From the NCBI GenBank assembly GCA_003117195.1, contig BDSI01000176.1, positions 62,001-126,000 on the forward strand: 64,000 nt of DNA, read 5' to 3'. Position 1 is the first letter of the stretch, and each line of letters starts with the position of its first letter. Under the pieces are notes generated by a model. It was not told where the DNA came from. It saw only the letters and a list, made by a program, of their open reading frames with translations, and searched no databases. Shown piece by piece: positions 1-11,739 of the stretch. The translations under genes were made by a program, and so were the position numbers. Source of the stretch: Eudorina sp. 2006-703-Eu-15. Lineage: Eukaryota > Chlorophyta > Chlorophyceae > Chlamydomonadales > Volvocaceae.

Positions 1-31
1 GGTTTGGCCCCGCTGCGTGTCTACGGCGCAG

Positions 32-3000
32 GCTGAGGAACAAGCCAAGCGGGCGGAGGCGGACAAGCTGGCGGCCCTGACCGCGCTCCAGGTGTGTATT
101 ATGGGGATGAGGAGCGGGGGAGGGAGGGACAGATGCCCCAAGAGGGTGTCGCGATGCGCTCATGTGCGCTTGTTGCCTTGCTGTACAGCCTTAGGGGCCG
201 TGGACACCAGCATGGTGACGCGCAGCGCCCTAGGGACTGCCATGTGGTGTACCCACATCAGCTCCGGTGCACCAAGGGCCTTTGCCTCTGCATCGGCGTG
301 AATATCAGCCACCACTATCAGCCAGGGCGCTTAGTGTTGCGGGACGGCTAAGCAGGGCAACACCGTCAGTCGCTTTGGGCGCGTCCTTAGCACCCGTGTG
401 TGGATTCTGTCGCTCCCGGTCATTCTAGGCGGCAGCATGGCGATTGCCAGGGGGGGCATGTGGTCCTGGTGCTGCGAGCGGATGAGCGGGCCATCGGCTG
501 CGGCCCAAGTGCTGTTGCTGATCCGTCGCTGTGGCTGCTGGCACTGCAGGAACGCAGCCGGGAATTTCTTCGGGAGAAGGAGGAGAAGCGCGCTTTGGAG
601 CTCAAGATTCAGGTGGGGACAGGACAGCCAGCGCACGGCCGCCGTTCCGGAGGCCTTGTAACCCTTTCCCGCCTGCCCGCCGCCTTCCGCAGGCCATGCA
701 AAGCCAGCTTCTGAGCGGCGGTTCCTCGGGGGCAGCGCTGCAGGAGGTGCCCGCGGTGCGGGCCATGCTGCAGCGGGAGGCGGCTCGGGTCAAAGGTGAG
801 GCTTGTGCCTTGCGGACGCATCCCGGTCACCGTCTCAATCCCGGCCCGCCCTGGCCCATTCCAGTAGTGGCAAAGAGGCCGTGATGGAAGCGATATCTCA
901 TGGGGTAGACCCGTCTCAACGCCGCTGGCCGCACCCGCAGCACACTCATAACAGGGCCAGCCGTATTGCAACAGCACACCCGACCGTGACGCTGTTGTCC
1001 TGTCGGGTCCACCCCTGCAACGTGTGCTGCAACACCCTGGTCAGACAGGCGCTAGGGACCCGTCCCCCGGTGTTCAACGCATCCCACCCATCCCCCGCCC
1101 CGCCAGAGCACTACGAGGCCCGCATTCGGGCTCTAGAGGCTGAGCGGCAGGACGCTGAGGGCAGCGCCTCGGCCGAAGTGGACCGCTACAAGCAGCTGCT
1201 GCTGAAGCAGCGGGACATCATGATCGCCCTCACGGCTCGACTCAACGAACGCGATGAGCGCATCAACAGCCTGCAGGTACGTCGACGCGCGATGACGTGC
1301 AGCTGCCCCCGCCGCCGCCGCGGGCGGGAAGGGCCCGTCGTCTTAAATCCCAAGATTATTCAAGAGTCGCATATGTAAAATTCCAGACGGATGTGACCGT
1401 GGGGGGAGCCTTTAAACACAACGGAAAAGCCTATGGCAGTGCAGCGGGACATTTGGTTGTGTGTTGGCAATCAGGCGGCAGCGGCTCCATCGCAACCCGC
1501 GCGGTCCCACTGAAAACACGGCATGTGCGGCGTGGTTGAATTTGTGCGTGCAGGAAGAGCTGGACGCGTACGACAGGTACCAGCGGCAGCTGGAGGACCA
1601 ACTGGACGCCAAGACTACGGAGCTCATCACCTTGCGGAAGGTACCGCCGGCTCGCGCACCACCCATATGTCGTTGCCTTCGAGGGTAGCCTTCCAAACGC
1701 TTTCGGGTCAAGGGAAGCAGCTTGTGAGGTCTGAGACCCCCATGTGAGCGGTGGGTTTCAGGCAATGGGCGCATGAAACGCACGATGGTATCTCGCACGG
1801 CCTGCTTCTGAGAGCACCCCGCGTGTTTGCTGAAGGGATACCTGCGTTTGTGTGTGTGTGTGTGTGTCCTCGCGAAGGCTGCTGTGGAGCACGCCGCCGC
1901 CTCTCCCGCGGGGCTCCGCGGCGTGGACCCCTCTGCGCTGCAGAGCGCCCTGGGTGACTGGGCGGGACAGGGCGGGGGCCCCGGCGGCCAGCCGCACCCG
2001 ATGCCGGACCTCGTCGCCCTGGCCGGCGCGGCTCCGTCGAACGGCATCTTGGGACGGTGAGCGCCCGGGTGGCCACTTGGTTGTGTTGGGTGCACAGCAC
2101 CATTCGGCATTAGGGGCACACGCGGTAAGCAATTTGGATCTGCACGTTGTTTAGAGCCACGTCTGGGTTCGCCTCTCTAGGGTGGCCGTGAGGGTAACTG
2201 GGGTCTCGGTGTGTTTGGACCGGCTGCATTGCTGACGCACTACCACCCCAAGCGACGCTCGCCCCGTCAGTCTGCGGGCAACTTGCGACCAAACACAAGC
2301 CAAAGGCCCGAGTGCTGCCGGCATCACCTAAAACCTGCGTCCCTGCAAAACTCGGCGCAGGGCTTCCTTCAACGGCGAAAGGGACGTGGCCGCCTTCAGT
2401 GGCCAGCAGCCTTTCTCCCCGTACCAAGGCCCATCTGGGCCAGGCTCAGTCGCGGCGAATGGCGGGTCGTTGGCGGCGGGAGCGGCGAGGGGGCCGGCAG
2501 CACTCCATGGGCCGCTGCCGCCTCTGGTGTACTCGGCGGATGGGACCGCGGTGGAACTGCAGGTGGGAGGGGAGGGGGCAAACGGCTGCTTTCCCCGAGG
2601 GCCGCCGCGGAAGTGCGCAAACAAGCATCCAAGCCTCAGGTTGTCATTCGGGTCAGAGATGGTTAGGATTGAGGTTCGTTAGGTTGTCGCACTGTTGGGT
2701 CCTTAATGTGATCCGAGGTCAGGGCGAAGCAAGGACGGCGATGCAGGAAGATGAGGCGCTGCCATGCGCATCGACTGCCTGCTCGTCCATGTCGGGAAAC
2801 CTCCGCGGAGACGAGGTGGTGATGACCCAACCCACTCGTCCTCATCCATGCAACCTGTCGGCTTGCTCTCACCTGCAGGGCACCGACTCGCAGGACGTGA
2901 CACCCCGGGGCTCAACTGCGTCAGCAGCCTCCACTGTGGGCGGCGGCTTCTCCGCCTGGCGCCAGCACATGTCAGGACCGGCCTACTCGGCGTCTTCATC

Positions 3001-4536
3001 CATGCCTCTTCCCGCCAGCTCCACCTACCAAGGGGCTCAATCGACGGTCAGTCAGTCAATGGCGCTCCCGGTGGGTACTAACGTCTGACGTATGGCGCCG
3101 TAGCGCTGCAGTGCTCGAGTGCATCTGGCATGGGGGTTGCCATGACGGCTTCCTTGGCATGCGGTTGTGGACAGTCCGTCTGCGTGCATGCAAGTACTGT
3201 GCATATCGGTGGTGCGACAGTGCATGACAGCGGGTGCTGGCCGAACCAAGCCAGAATGTCGAAGGGCTGCGATTATCAGCTTCGCGCCTCTCAGCGAGCA
3301 AGGGGCCGCATGCTTTCTCGTCAGGCTCTCCTTGTAGTGTGTGCTGTATGGGACGTCTGGCGGAAAGACGTCCAGGTCATCGGCCACAAGCACCAGCCAC
3401 CCCGCCCGCCAGACGGACATGCGTACATTTTGTACCATAACGCCCACACACTGTCGGTGCCTTCACAAATGCTTCGCGACTGCTGCTGTCCCCACTGTTG
3501 CGCTCTTTCCAGGATCGGGCCCCAGGTACGCCGGGGCCGCCCGCGTCCAACGGGGTTGACGCGGCTGCGTCGCCGGGTAAGTGGGTCGCCAGTTGCTGAA
3601 ATGCCTGGTGTCCGCACGCAACAGGGGGAACATCGCAAGGCTGGTAACCGCTCCTCTTCCAGTCAACACGTGCAGCAGAGCGGGAGGTGGAACCGAACAT
3701 ATGTATGCACGTATGACAACTTGGCATGATGAGGTGGTGTTAAGAGGCCGCCAGAGCCGTGACCTCCATCTGCAACGCGTTCGAGGCCGACCTCGCTCAA
3801 TCGCCCACGCACCCCGCCCCGGCTGCGCGTGTGTGCTGGCTGCAGGCGAGGTGGCGGAGCTCCGAGCCGCGGTGCTGACGGCCACCAAGGAGCGCAGCGC
3901 GCTGCAACAGATCCTGGATTCCAAGGTCCGGGTGATGGTAGCCGACCTTATCCATGAGGTGCGATGGGTTGGCGGGGCGCGGAGTCGGCAACCGCTCACC
4001 TGGCAGGGCAACTGTTGGCCCCTAGGTGCCTCGTCCGTTGCGTGTCCCCATCTTAAGCGCGCGCTGCGGCTCACATCGGGGCTGAGTTGTAGGAAAGGCA
4101 ATCGAACGGTGACCCCCTCAATGACAGATGGGCAAGCGTGTCTTGTGGCTAGCGTGCGCACCGGTACTGAGTGGTTGCATAGTCTAAGATCACTTTGTAC
4201 GGAAACGAGGTTTACCGAGTAGCCCGGCCCGGTAAGGCTCAGGGCGCCAAGAGCATGACGGCACGGGTCACTACTGCTACCTTGACGTCACTGAGGACCG
4301 CCGGCGGTGACGTTGCGATGATGGCACGAGCGGGCGGATGAATGACCTCATCTTCGACGTGCCATATTCAGGTCGCGTCATCGAGTTCCTCAAGTCAACG
4401 AGGACAGGACGCGGAAGGGGTGGGCGGCACCCGGCCTCAAGCGCTGCTGGAGCGGCTGTCAGCGCTGGAGGCGCTGGTGCAACGAGTTTCGGAGGCCATC
4501 GGAAGCAGCGCCGGGTCCAAGAGTTCTGGCCCTTAA
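32..4536 (+). CDS. Coiled-coil protein, kinesin-tail-like, 3' part of gene (5' end outside window)
   Basis: Eleven exons can be chained with all intron phases agreeing: 32-91, 550-612, 693-795, 1107-1276, 1554-1640, 1878-2056, 2382-2562, 2879-3070, 3513-3576, 3846-3958 and 4372-4536, ending in TAA. They give 458 visible residues. The first half is charged coiled coil. Exons 4 and 5 read KQRDIMIALTARLNERDE, then EELDAYDRYQRQLEDQLDAK, a style I associate with stalks or tails of kinesins in algae and protists. This is recall, not a search. The middle (1878-3576) is a Gly/Ala/Ser/Pro-rich linker of low complexity. Exon 10 returns to a helix (ATKERSALQQILDSKVRVMV) and the last exon ends with a short amphipathic helix, LLERLSALEALVQRVSEAI. 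No motor domain is in the window; if this is a kinesin the motor lies upstream. The gene converges on the minus-strand gene that ends at 5513. Confidence 0.6.
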
Positions 4537-5512
4537 GCGGCATACCCGGTCATGAGCTCCACACGCGGTGGTGAAAATAACGGCAGACCGCATAGATCCA
4601 GTTCGCGCTGCTTGAGGACTCCTGCTCATAGGTGCACGGAACCGGAGCCACATGATTTCCTGATCTCCATCGTCGTGTCCAGCGGGCTCCCGCGCGGATG
4701 GGGTGGGTCGTACAGCAAAGAGGCAGGGTCGCCCAATCCCCACCGACTGCTTCCGCGCCTTATTCAGGGTGCGCGGGGTCCATGTATATATCCCCTTGAG
4801 GGTTTCCGTCCCCTGGCAGCACCGCTGTCTGGGGATGATGCGCCACTGGCAGTGTAAAATTAGAGAGGCTCTTGGCCCAGCGTGTAAGACAGTGCAAGAA
4901 GTGAGGCCAGGAAAACTGTGTATGCAGCTGCTTAGCACCACCTCGACAAATGGCCGTCGGCGCGCACGCATTACATCGTGGGGACCCGCGCGCCGAAAGG
5001 GGGCACGAGAGCGTTTCTGCAGCGCGACCTCAACGTCTCGCGCGCGTGTGTTCAAATCCATGATAGCCTAGAAGCGTCCGTTCCCCGTATGGCAGTCAAA
5101 TAATTGGCACGGAAGCATTGATCCGGGAGACGAGACTCAAGAAAAGGTCTGCGGCGACTCCTCTTGATATGACTCATCCTATAGACTACACTCAAAACGG
5201 CAGCAAGCAGTCAAACCCACGTCCATCCAAGCCAAATGTTCAGAAGCCCAAACCGTCGCAGCATCACAACGATCATGTAGTAGCCCTTGCCAGCTGGTTC
5301 ACAGGTCCCGCGCCAGCTTGTCGACCCTGCGCGTGGGGGCATGATGCGTTGTGGCAAACATGAATTTGACGCCGACGAACGCCTCGACATCGCCCATCGT
5401 GTTGCTGCATACCCAGAACACGGCTTACGAGGCCCTACGTTCGCTGAGGGTCCATTGGGCGCCTCACGAAACAACACGGACACAACAGGAGCGCACAGAG
5501 CCACCCTTGTAC
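4537..5512. other. Convergent intergenic region, probably two 3' UTRs
   Basis: The region lies between the stop codons of two convergent genes. I see no coding exon, RNA gene or repeat. Besides the plus-strand TGTAA sites, a minus-strand TGTAA (TTACA near 4971) could serve the gene that ends at 5513. Confidence 0.5.
4853..4857 (+). terminator. Candidate poly(A) signal TGTAA for the coiled-coil gene
   Basis: TGTAA, the usual volvocine poly(A) signal, lies about 320 bases after the stop at 4536. A second TGTAA follows at about 4883. Position fits; nothing else supports it. Confidence 0.4.
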
Positions 5513-8500
5513 TCACGTGGAGCTCAAGCCCGGCACTGCCTTCTTGATGGCCGCCAGCACAGCCTGCGCGCGGGCCGGCAGCGGGGCGCCCGCCGGCCAC
5601 TCGGCCTGCGACACCAGCGCCACCTTGTAGCCCTGCACCTCGCGGACCCGCGCGGCCGCCTGCGCGCCGCCCAGCACCTGCGTCTCGGCAGCCAAGGTGG
5701 GACGGTGACAGCGAGTTCAGCAGCGGCAGCCCGATTGAGTAAGAAACCGTAAAAGAACCGCAGCAAGGCCACAAATTTCCAAACAACAGCAAGGCCACAC
5801 ATTTCCTCACACCAAGAACTTAACATCCGCTGCGATGAGATCGACCTTAAGATGCAACGGGCCAAGGCATTGCATGGCAGAGTGTCGAACCTCGAACGAT
5901 TCCCTTCGCACCTCCCCCCTACTCGGCCGCCGCCGCCGGCTGCCCGCGCTCACCTGACCGGCGGTGCTCAGCAGGTCGGCGTCCACACCAATCACCGCCA
6001 GCTTGGTGTTCCCGTCCAGCGGCACCACGATATCCAAGGTGGAGCCGTCCGGGGCCGAGACGGCGTACGAGGCCACCTTGGCCGCCACATCGGGGCGGTG
6101 CCTGCGGGGCCCCGTCCAAGTGGTGTGCAAGGAACCGCTTGACGGCGAGCCGCGCGAAAGCCATCCACAGAACGATATGGATTGTGCAGTGCGCCCGGGA
6201 GGTTGTCCCCCGCCGTCCTGGTGGCCGCTTTAAGGTCCCTCAGACAGTGTTAAGGTTGTGACGCGCATCCCGGAGACCGGACCCGGGGGATGCACACGCG
6301 CGTATGTACGCCACCGGATGCCATCCCCCGAGGTCCGGACCCGGGCTGGGTGTGTCTGGGCCGTGGTTTTTAAACCCTAGAGGTCCGGCACCATGCGCGG
6401 CAACCTGCAGCCCTTTACTACCAACGCGGCGCCAATGCTCAATGACGGCGTCTATTCCGCCCGCGGTCTCCCAGACCAGCCAACCGCCCGGGCTCCACTA
6501 ACGCCACCAGGTACACATATGTGTAATACATCGCAGAAACTTTGCTCCACATGCCTCGCAGCGCAGTCATCCCCGACATAAAAAGCCCACATACCTGGCA
6601 CCGCTAGCGTACGCCACCGCCTCCGCCAGCTCAGCGTGGAAGGCGGACGCGGCGGCGCCCCGCACGTGGCGCGCGTGCTCCACCGCCAGGCCGAAGCCCT
6701 TGGCGGCGAAGTCCGCCACCTGCGGCGGCAGGCCGGTGACGCCCGCCGCCACGGAGCCCGAGTACAGGAGCGCCAGGGCCGACGGGCTCAGCGCAGTCGG
6801 GTCCTACGGAGGGGACAGAGGGGGAGGGGACAAACGAGATTGCCCGAACGGGTGCGCACAGCAGGGGACTGAGCAAGGGCCTAGCGACGATGTGGACAGG
6901 CAGTCAGGCACGCGCTGCCTCAGTGGCCAGTGCAGCCCCCGGCGCAGTGACCTCCTGGCTCACACAGCCCCTGGTCGTCCTCTCCCGTCCCGACAGCCTA
7001 CGGTACCTTCTGCACTGCGGCCGCAGCGGCGCCCAGCAGCGCCGTGGCTCCGTCCTTGTCGCCCAGCAGGGCCAGGCCCCAGCCGCCCTGAACGGCCTGG
7101 TTAGCACTCAGGTCGGCAGCACCAGTCTGCAGGCCAGCAGGTGCAGGCGACACAGCCAAGAAATGACGTTGGTGAACTCGACACGGGTTCGCGGAGTCAT
7201 GCGGGTGAGGCGGGCGGCGAGGTGCACAGCGTGACATCCGAACGCACGCCTGTAATATCCTTCGCCTGAGACTGAGCAAGGCGCAGCTTGGCGACAGCCG
7301 GCCCACGGTCCTACTGCCGTACTAGGAAACCCGGGACCTAGTCCTCACAAATTGATGACAATTGGGACTGTCGTGATCTTGACAGCGACCTCAAGCCGGA
7401 TTCGTTCACTAGCCCTGTCCAGAGGTCCTCAGCTCCCCTGTACGTGCATCCGCCCGTCCATCCGTACGTCCATCTGGTCCCCCGGCTCCAATCCCAGTCA
7501 GCCGCGACCATGTGCCCACCTCGCAGCTCGACATCGCTGCCATATGATCAGAAAACAGCACTAATGCACGCCTCCCAAGTTTCCGAGCCCCTTGCCCGCA
7601 CCTTGGCCTTCTCCGACAGCGCCTTGATGGTGGCCCCGTCCACCTTGACACCCAGGGTGGCCAGCGCCCAGGCCGCGGCGGCGGCGTCGGCCGGCGCCTC
7701 CAGACCGCCCTTCAGGCCCTACGACGAGCGACAGCAGCAAGCGCCGGGCGGCACAACCAGTGTCCGACCGATCGCTGAGTGGGCCATTCCAGGGCGTTAT
7801 GAGATCCATCAATGTCCCCAGAGCGCGGCCGGCGACACCGTGCTGCAGATCGCCACTTGCTGACCGCATCCATGTTTGCGCACTGCCCCAGGAAAGGACG
7901 CGGGTGGCAAAACCTACTGTGCTAGTCCTCTTTACAAACCATAGCGGATCTGGCATTAGAGTGCACGACGAGTACAACTCTCAACTGCCGCCTACCGCTC
8001 CCAAACCAGGACGATTGACGGTGACACTGCGCAATCATTGCTGCAATACCCAGAACATGGGACCCCATTGGACAACGGGGCATCCAGGCAGGACGCGCCG
8101 GGCAATGAAGTCGACAATCAAGTCGACCTAGATGTCCGATTACCCGCGCACCGGTGCCCCAGCGTCCAGTGCCTGATATTCAGTTACTCATCAGCCACCA
8201 CCCTCTCCTCGGGGACCCTACCTTGGTCAGCGCGGCCAGCAGCGCTGCCTCCGGCACACGGCGCAGGGCGGCCAGGCCCCACAGCGCCTGGGCCGCCTCG
8301 CGCCCGCCCAGCTCGGCCGCCTTAGCGGTCAGACCCGCCGAGGCCGCCTTGACCAGCTTGCCGTCCTGTGTGGCTCACGGGTAAGGGGGGCCCGGAACAG
8401 CGTCTTGCCGTCGGACGTCGAGGCTTCACGCACTCAAAACCACGTGCACCTCACAGCCCAGACGCGCACAACGTTCCACATGGCAGGCTAGCAGGAAGCC

Positions 8501-11107
8501 AATGAGTCCTCAGACCATGCTGCAAACTGGCTCCCACCCAGGGTACAGGGTACAGCAGCGCCAAGGAGTGCCTGCAAGCGCTTCATTGGCAGCCGGCATA
8601 TGACCCACACGTCACAAGTTGCCTACGCCCGGGGACATCGCAGGCACAGGACTGACTTGCTGGCCGCCAATCCACCGAGCTGATTCTGTCTGGCCTCGCA
8701 TGTAAAGCACGCATCCCAGGCACAACCATCCAAGTTGGGCACATGGAAAAGTCGGATAGAACACCACCAGGAAGAGCGAGGAGAGATGAGACCCGACCAG
8801 AAGACCGGGGCGTCCCACCGCCCACCCAGCCATGAATCGACCCCGCAACCCAACGCCCTACCTGCACGCCGGCGGCGCCGAAGCCCCAAACCAGGCGTGC
8901 CAGGTCAGCCGCCGACAGCTCAGCAGTGCGCGACTCCGCCAGGTCGGCGACGACAGCGAACAGCTCCACGTCAGCGGCACCCGCCTTGCCCAGCGCCTCC
9001 ACGACGTACGACACCTGCATGGCGCCGTACCAATGTCCCGACGCAGCGCGATAATGAATGAATGAATGTTATGCGATAATGTTAGAAGTCATGCTTGGCC
9101 TTCTGGGGTAGGGGGCCCGTCCCCCGCCGCTCCCGTAAAGGCAGCATCCATGGATACAGCCCCAAGACTGTGTTTACAGAATTATGTGTTTGCCAGTACC
9201 GTGATTTGATTTGCCAGTACCGTGATACCATGGTTCGTGAATTTAGGAGCTCGGCCTTACACAAATGCACCGCCCCCGGTGAACAAGCCGATCAACTATG
9301 GCGGTCCGCGACCAAGGCACATACCCCCAGAATGGCCTTTTCTTCGAAAGGAAAGGCCATTCTGGGGGTATGTCGGCGCACCATCTCGGCGCACCGCCTC
9401 CTGACGGCACAACACCCCGGAACAACCCTCCTGCTGTGGCTGCCAGACCGTCCGGCCGCAACCTCCGCATGACCCATCCCTGCCCGCTCCTCCCACCAGC
9501 GAGGGCTTGAGGCTCTTGAGGTTGGCCGCCAGCGGCCCCGCCAGCTCGGCGATGGTCCGCGAGTGCTCCACGTTGGCGGCCGACAGCGCCCAGCTCAGGT
9601 TCGCGAGCGAGGGTCCGTCCAGGGAGGCGCCAGCAGACGCAGCCTTCTCCAGGACCTTGCCCCACAGCCTGCGCATCCGGGGCGTTCAGACCAGGGGGCA
9701 TCACCGCCAGGTACTCGGTCGGTCCGTACAGGCGCTGCTGCGGCAAACACTAGTTGTGCAGCGCGCACGCCCGCCGAGGGCAGGCCGACGCCAACCTGCT
9801 GAGCTCGTTAACAGCACTAGGCAAGTACTGCCAGGCGAAGTGATACCAGAGACGAATACAGCGCGATAAACAACGCTGGAGAAGAGGCAGGTTTACGCCG
9901 ACGTCTTCCGCCCGCTGTCCTACAGGGCGTGGTGGAGCAAGGGCGTCCACCTTTGCAATATCCGGTTTGGGGGCCTCTCCGACGCCATCAATCCGTACCA
10001 CACCGCACCTGCGGTTGCCCCGAGCACCCAGGTATGCCAACGCCACGGCAGCATCCGCAACATCCTGCGGTGTGAAGCGTGGCGCGAAAGGGAGTTTGAA
10101 GTTTAAAGGACGTTTGGGCCTCGCACAGCGAACGAACACAAGACAGCGGTGACAGCTGTGTGTGATCCCGTCGTCGTACAGCACGACCGCACATCAGCCC
10201 TAGAAGATCATAATCCGGACGATGGGCCGTGCCAAGCCATCTGCGTCACCATTCCTCTTCAACTTCTCAAATAACCCAGATCCCGTGTGATGGCTGCAAA
10301 TGCGCGTCGGATGGCGCTGCGGGGATAGGACCCTACCTTGCCCGTGGAAGGGGCTTCCGGGCTGAGAGCTGCCTCAATGGAAGACAGCACAGCGGCCGCA
10401 TCACCCGTCACACCGCCGATCTGAACAGCGGGGGCAGCGGCGGCGGCGAACGGCCGTGCAGCCTGCACGGGGAGGACCGCCAGCGGTTACCGGGGGAACA
10501 ACTTCACTTCTGCAAAATGTTGCAGACTGCCGTAGCATCAAATTCCGCACCATAAGTAGGGCTCCGCTGGCAGACCTTTGGTGTCGAGTTGACGGGCAAG
10601 GGCGGACAAGGGGAATGGGGGCAACATCTCAGTATAGGACCCGACTTATGCGGGGCAAAGAGAAACTCCACGGCAAGGCCATGCGCATTTGCGCTTTAGA
10701 AACTATCGGTACGATCACGTTGTTCACCGTGCGAGTCGGAAATGCTCGCCATACGAGAAGAAGTCTCATAGGACCTCCTCACCTGGCAGCCATCCCGGCA
10801 ACCAGCTGGGACGATTGCTTGGATGCGGATGCGCCCATCTCAAATACTCCTTTGCCTGCGGAAGACGCAGCATTCTCATCCTTCCGCAAGAACAAAGCAT
10901 GATCCCCGGAACAATATCGCCGGCACGGGCCATCATGACGAACTGCTCAAAAACCCGCCGCAGAGAATGTGCAATACATATAGACAACAGAAGACATGCT
11001 GCGATGCATCCAGCACGTTAAACGGTGTGTGATTCGCCGGCGGACGGAGAGCTGAGACCAGGCACACCTGCCAAGCCCGATGCGATGGCACGAAGAGCGC
11101 TCTTCAT
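5513..11107 (-). CDS. Organelle-targeted helical-repeat protein with C-terminal RAP-like domain
   Basis: Minus-strand exons with consistent phases: 11107-11066, 10462-10337, 10064-10009, 9668-9497, 9014-8862, 8365-8222, 7718-7602, 7126-7007, 6803-6595, 6101-5954 and 5677-5513 (483 residues). The first exon (MKSALRAIASGLAG) and the next (AARPFAAAAAPA) look like a mitochondrial or chloroplast transit peptide. The first exon is the least certain. The middle is built of helical repeats such as SLANLSWALSAANVEHS, DLARLVWGFGAAGV and EAAQALWGLAALRRVPEAA, which resemble OPR/FASTK-like repeats. The last two exons give a RAP-like end: STLDIVVPLDGNTKLAVIGV, then REVQGYKVALVSQAEWP. Proteins of this class act in organelle RNA stability, splicing, translation or ribosomes; the target here cannot be read from sequence. 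The stop overlaps a good donor-like string (CACGTGAGTAC near 5515), so one more 3' exon is possible. Confidence 0.72.
9189..9226. repeat. 17-bp direct repeat in intron
   Basis: TTTGCCAGTACCGTGAT occurs twice, separated by four bases, inside the 9015-9496 intron of the RAP-like gene. It lies about 100 bp from the long hairpin at 9319. Confidence 0.6.
9319..9373. repeat. Long perfect inverted repeat (22-bp arms)
   Basis: The left arm at 9319-9340 and right arm at 9352-9373 are exact reverse complements of 22 bases. Most of the 11-base centre, which contains TTCGAA, can also pair. The result is a near-continuous hairpin of almost 30 bp in the intron between exons 4 and 5 of the RAP-like gene. 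It contains no ORF of its own. Confidence 0.8.
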
Positions 11108-11739
11108 GGCTGGTATGTGAAGGGCGACTACAAAGGATAAGGCGGCAACGCTGTGCGCCGAGAGGCGTGAAGGGACCAACGGGATCCGCACAATCCCAAC
11201 CCTAAATCCACGTTTCTAAACCGCCAAGGAGCGACATCTGTGCCACTCTGGATGTGCAAGTTTCACCCATGCCCATTTCTGTACGGCAACCAAAATTTTT
11301 CGGCTGGAGTTTTGGGTTTGGCAATGGTGGCTTTTACTTATCTAACTATTTTGAGCGGATGTTATTAGCATCACAGATATATCTCTATTTCTCATGCTTT
11401 GCTGATTAAGGTGATATTGTATCAAGACGGCCGTGCCCTTGCATAGACGGCCGCCTATGTGCCGTAATGTGGCACCATGATTGTAGAAATAAGCTCTGGA
11501 GCAATTGGGTCCCCACAGCACAGTCGTGCACGACCCGCAACCACTCGCTGCTCTGTGCAAGTGCAGTCCACCGACTTCGCCCTCATCGGCATTCCCCAAG
11601 GTGCAAATAGATATAATAGTATGATAGGGACTCATATGTGCGGCCAATTCATTCGTCAGGGATTCCAGCCTTTTCCAGTCAAGCTGCAAGCATCAGCAAC
11701 GAGCTGACGGACTAAGCGGACCTTGCGCATCAGCAAATC
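11108..11739. promoter_or_regulatory. Divergent promoter region
   Basis: 632 bases separate the start codons of two divergent helical-repeat genes. The stretch from about 11210 to 11420 is clearly more A+T-rich than the flanks (for example near 11290 and 11340-11400), as expected for a promoter. I see no clear TATA box or repeated operator-like element. Both initiators are inferred from ORFs. Confidence 0.4.

Noticed and set aside
9668..9746. Additional exon LYGPTEYLAVMPPGLN in the RAP-like gene
   Set aside because: It would need a 23-base intron or a frameshift before exon 4. The direct join from 10009 to 9668 is in phase and restores a normal repeat.
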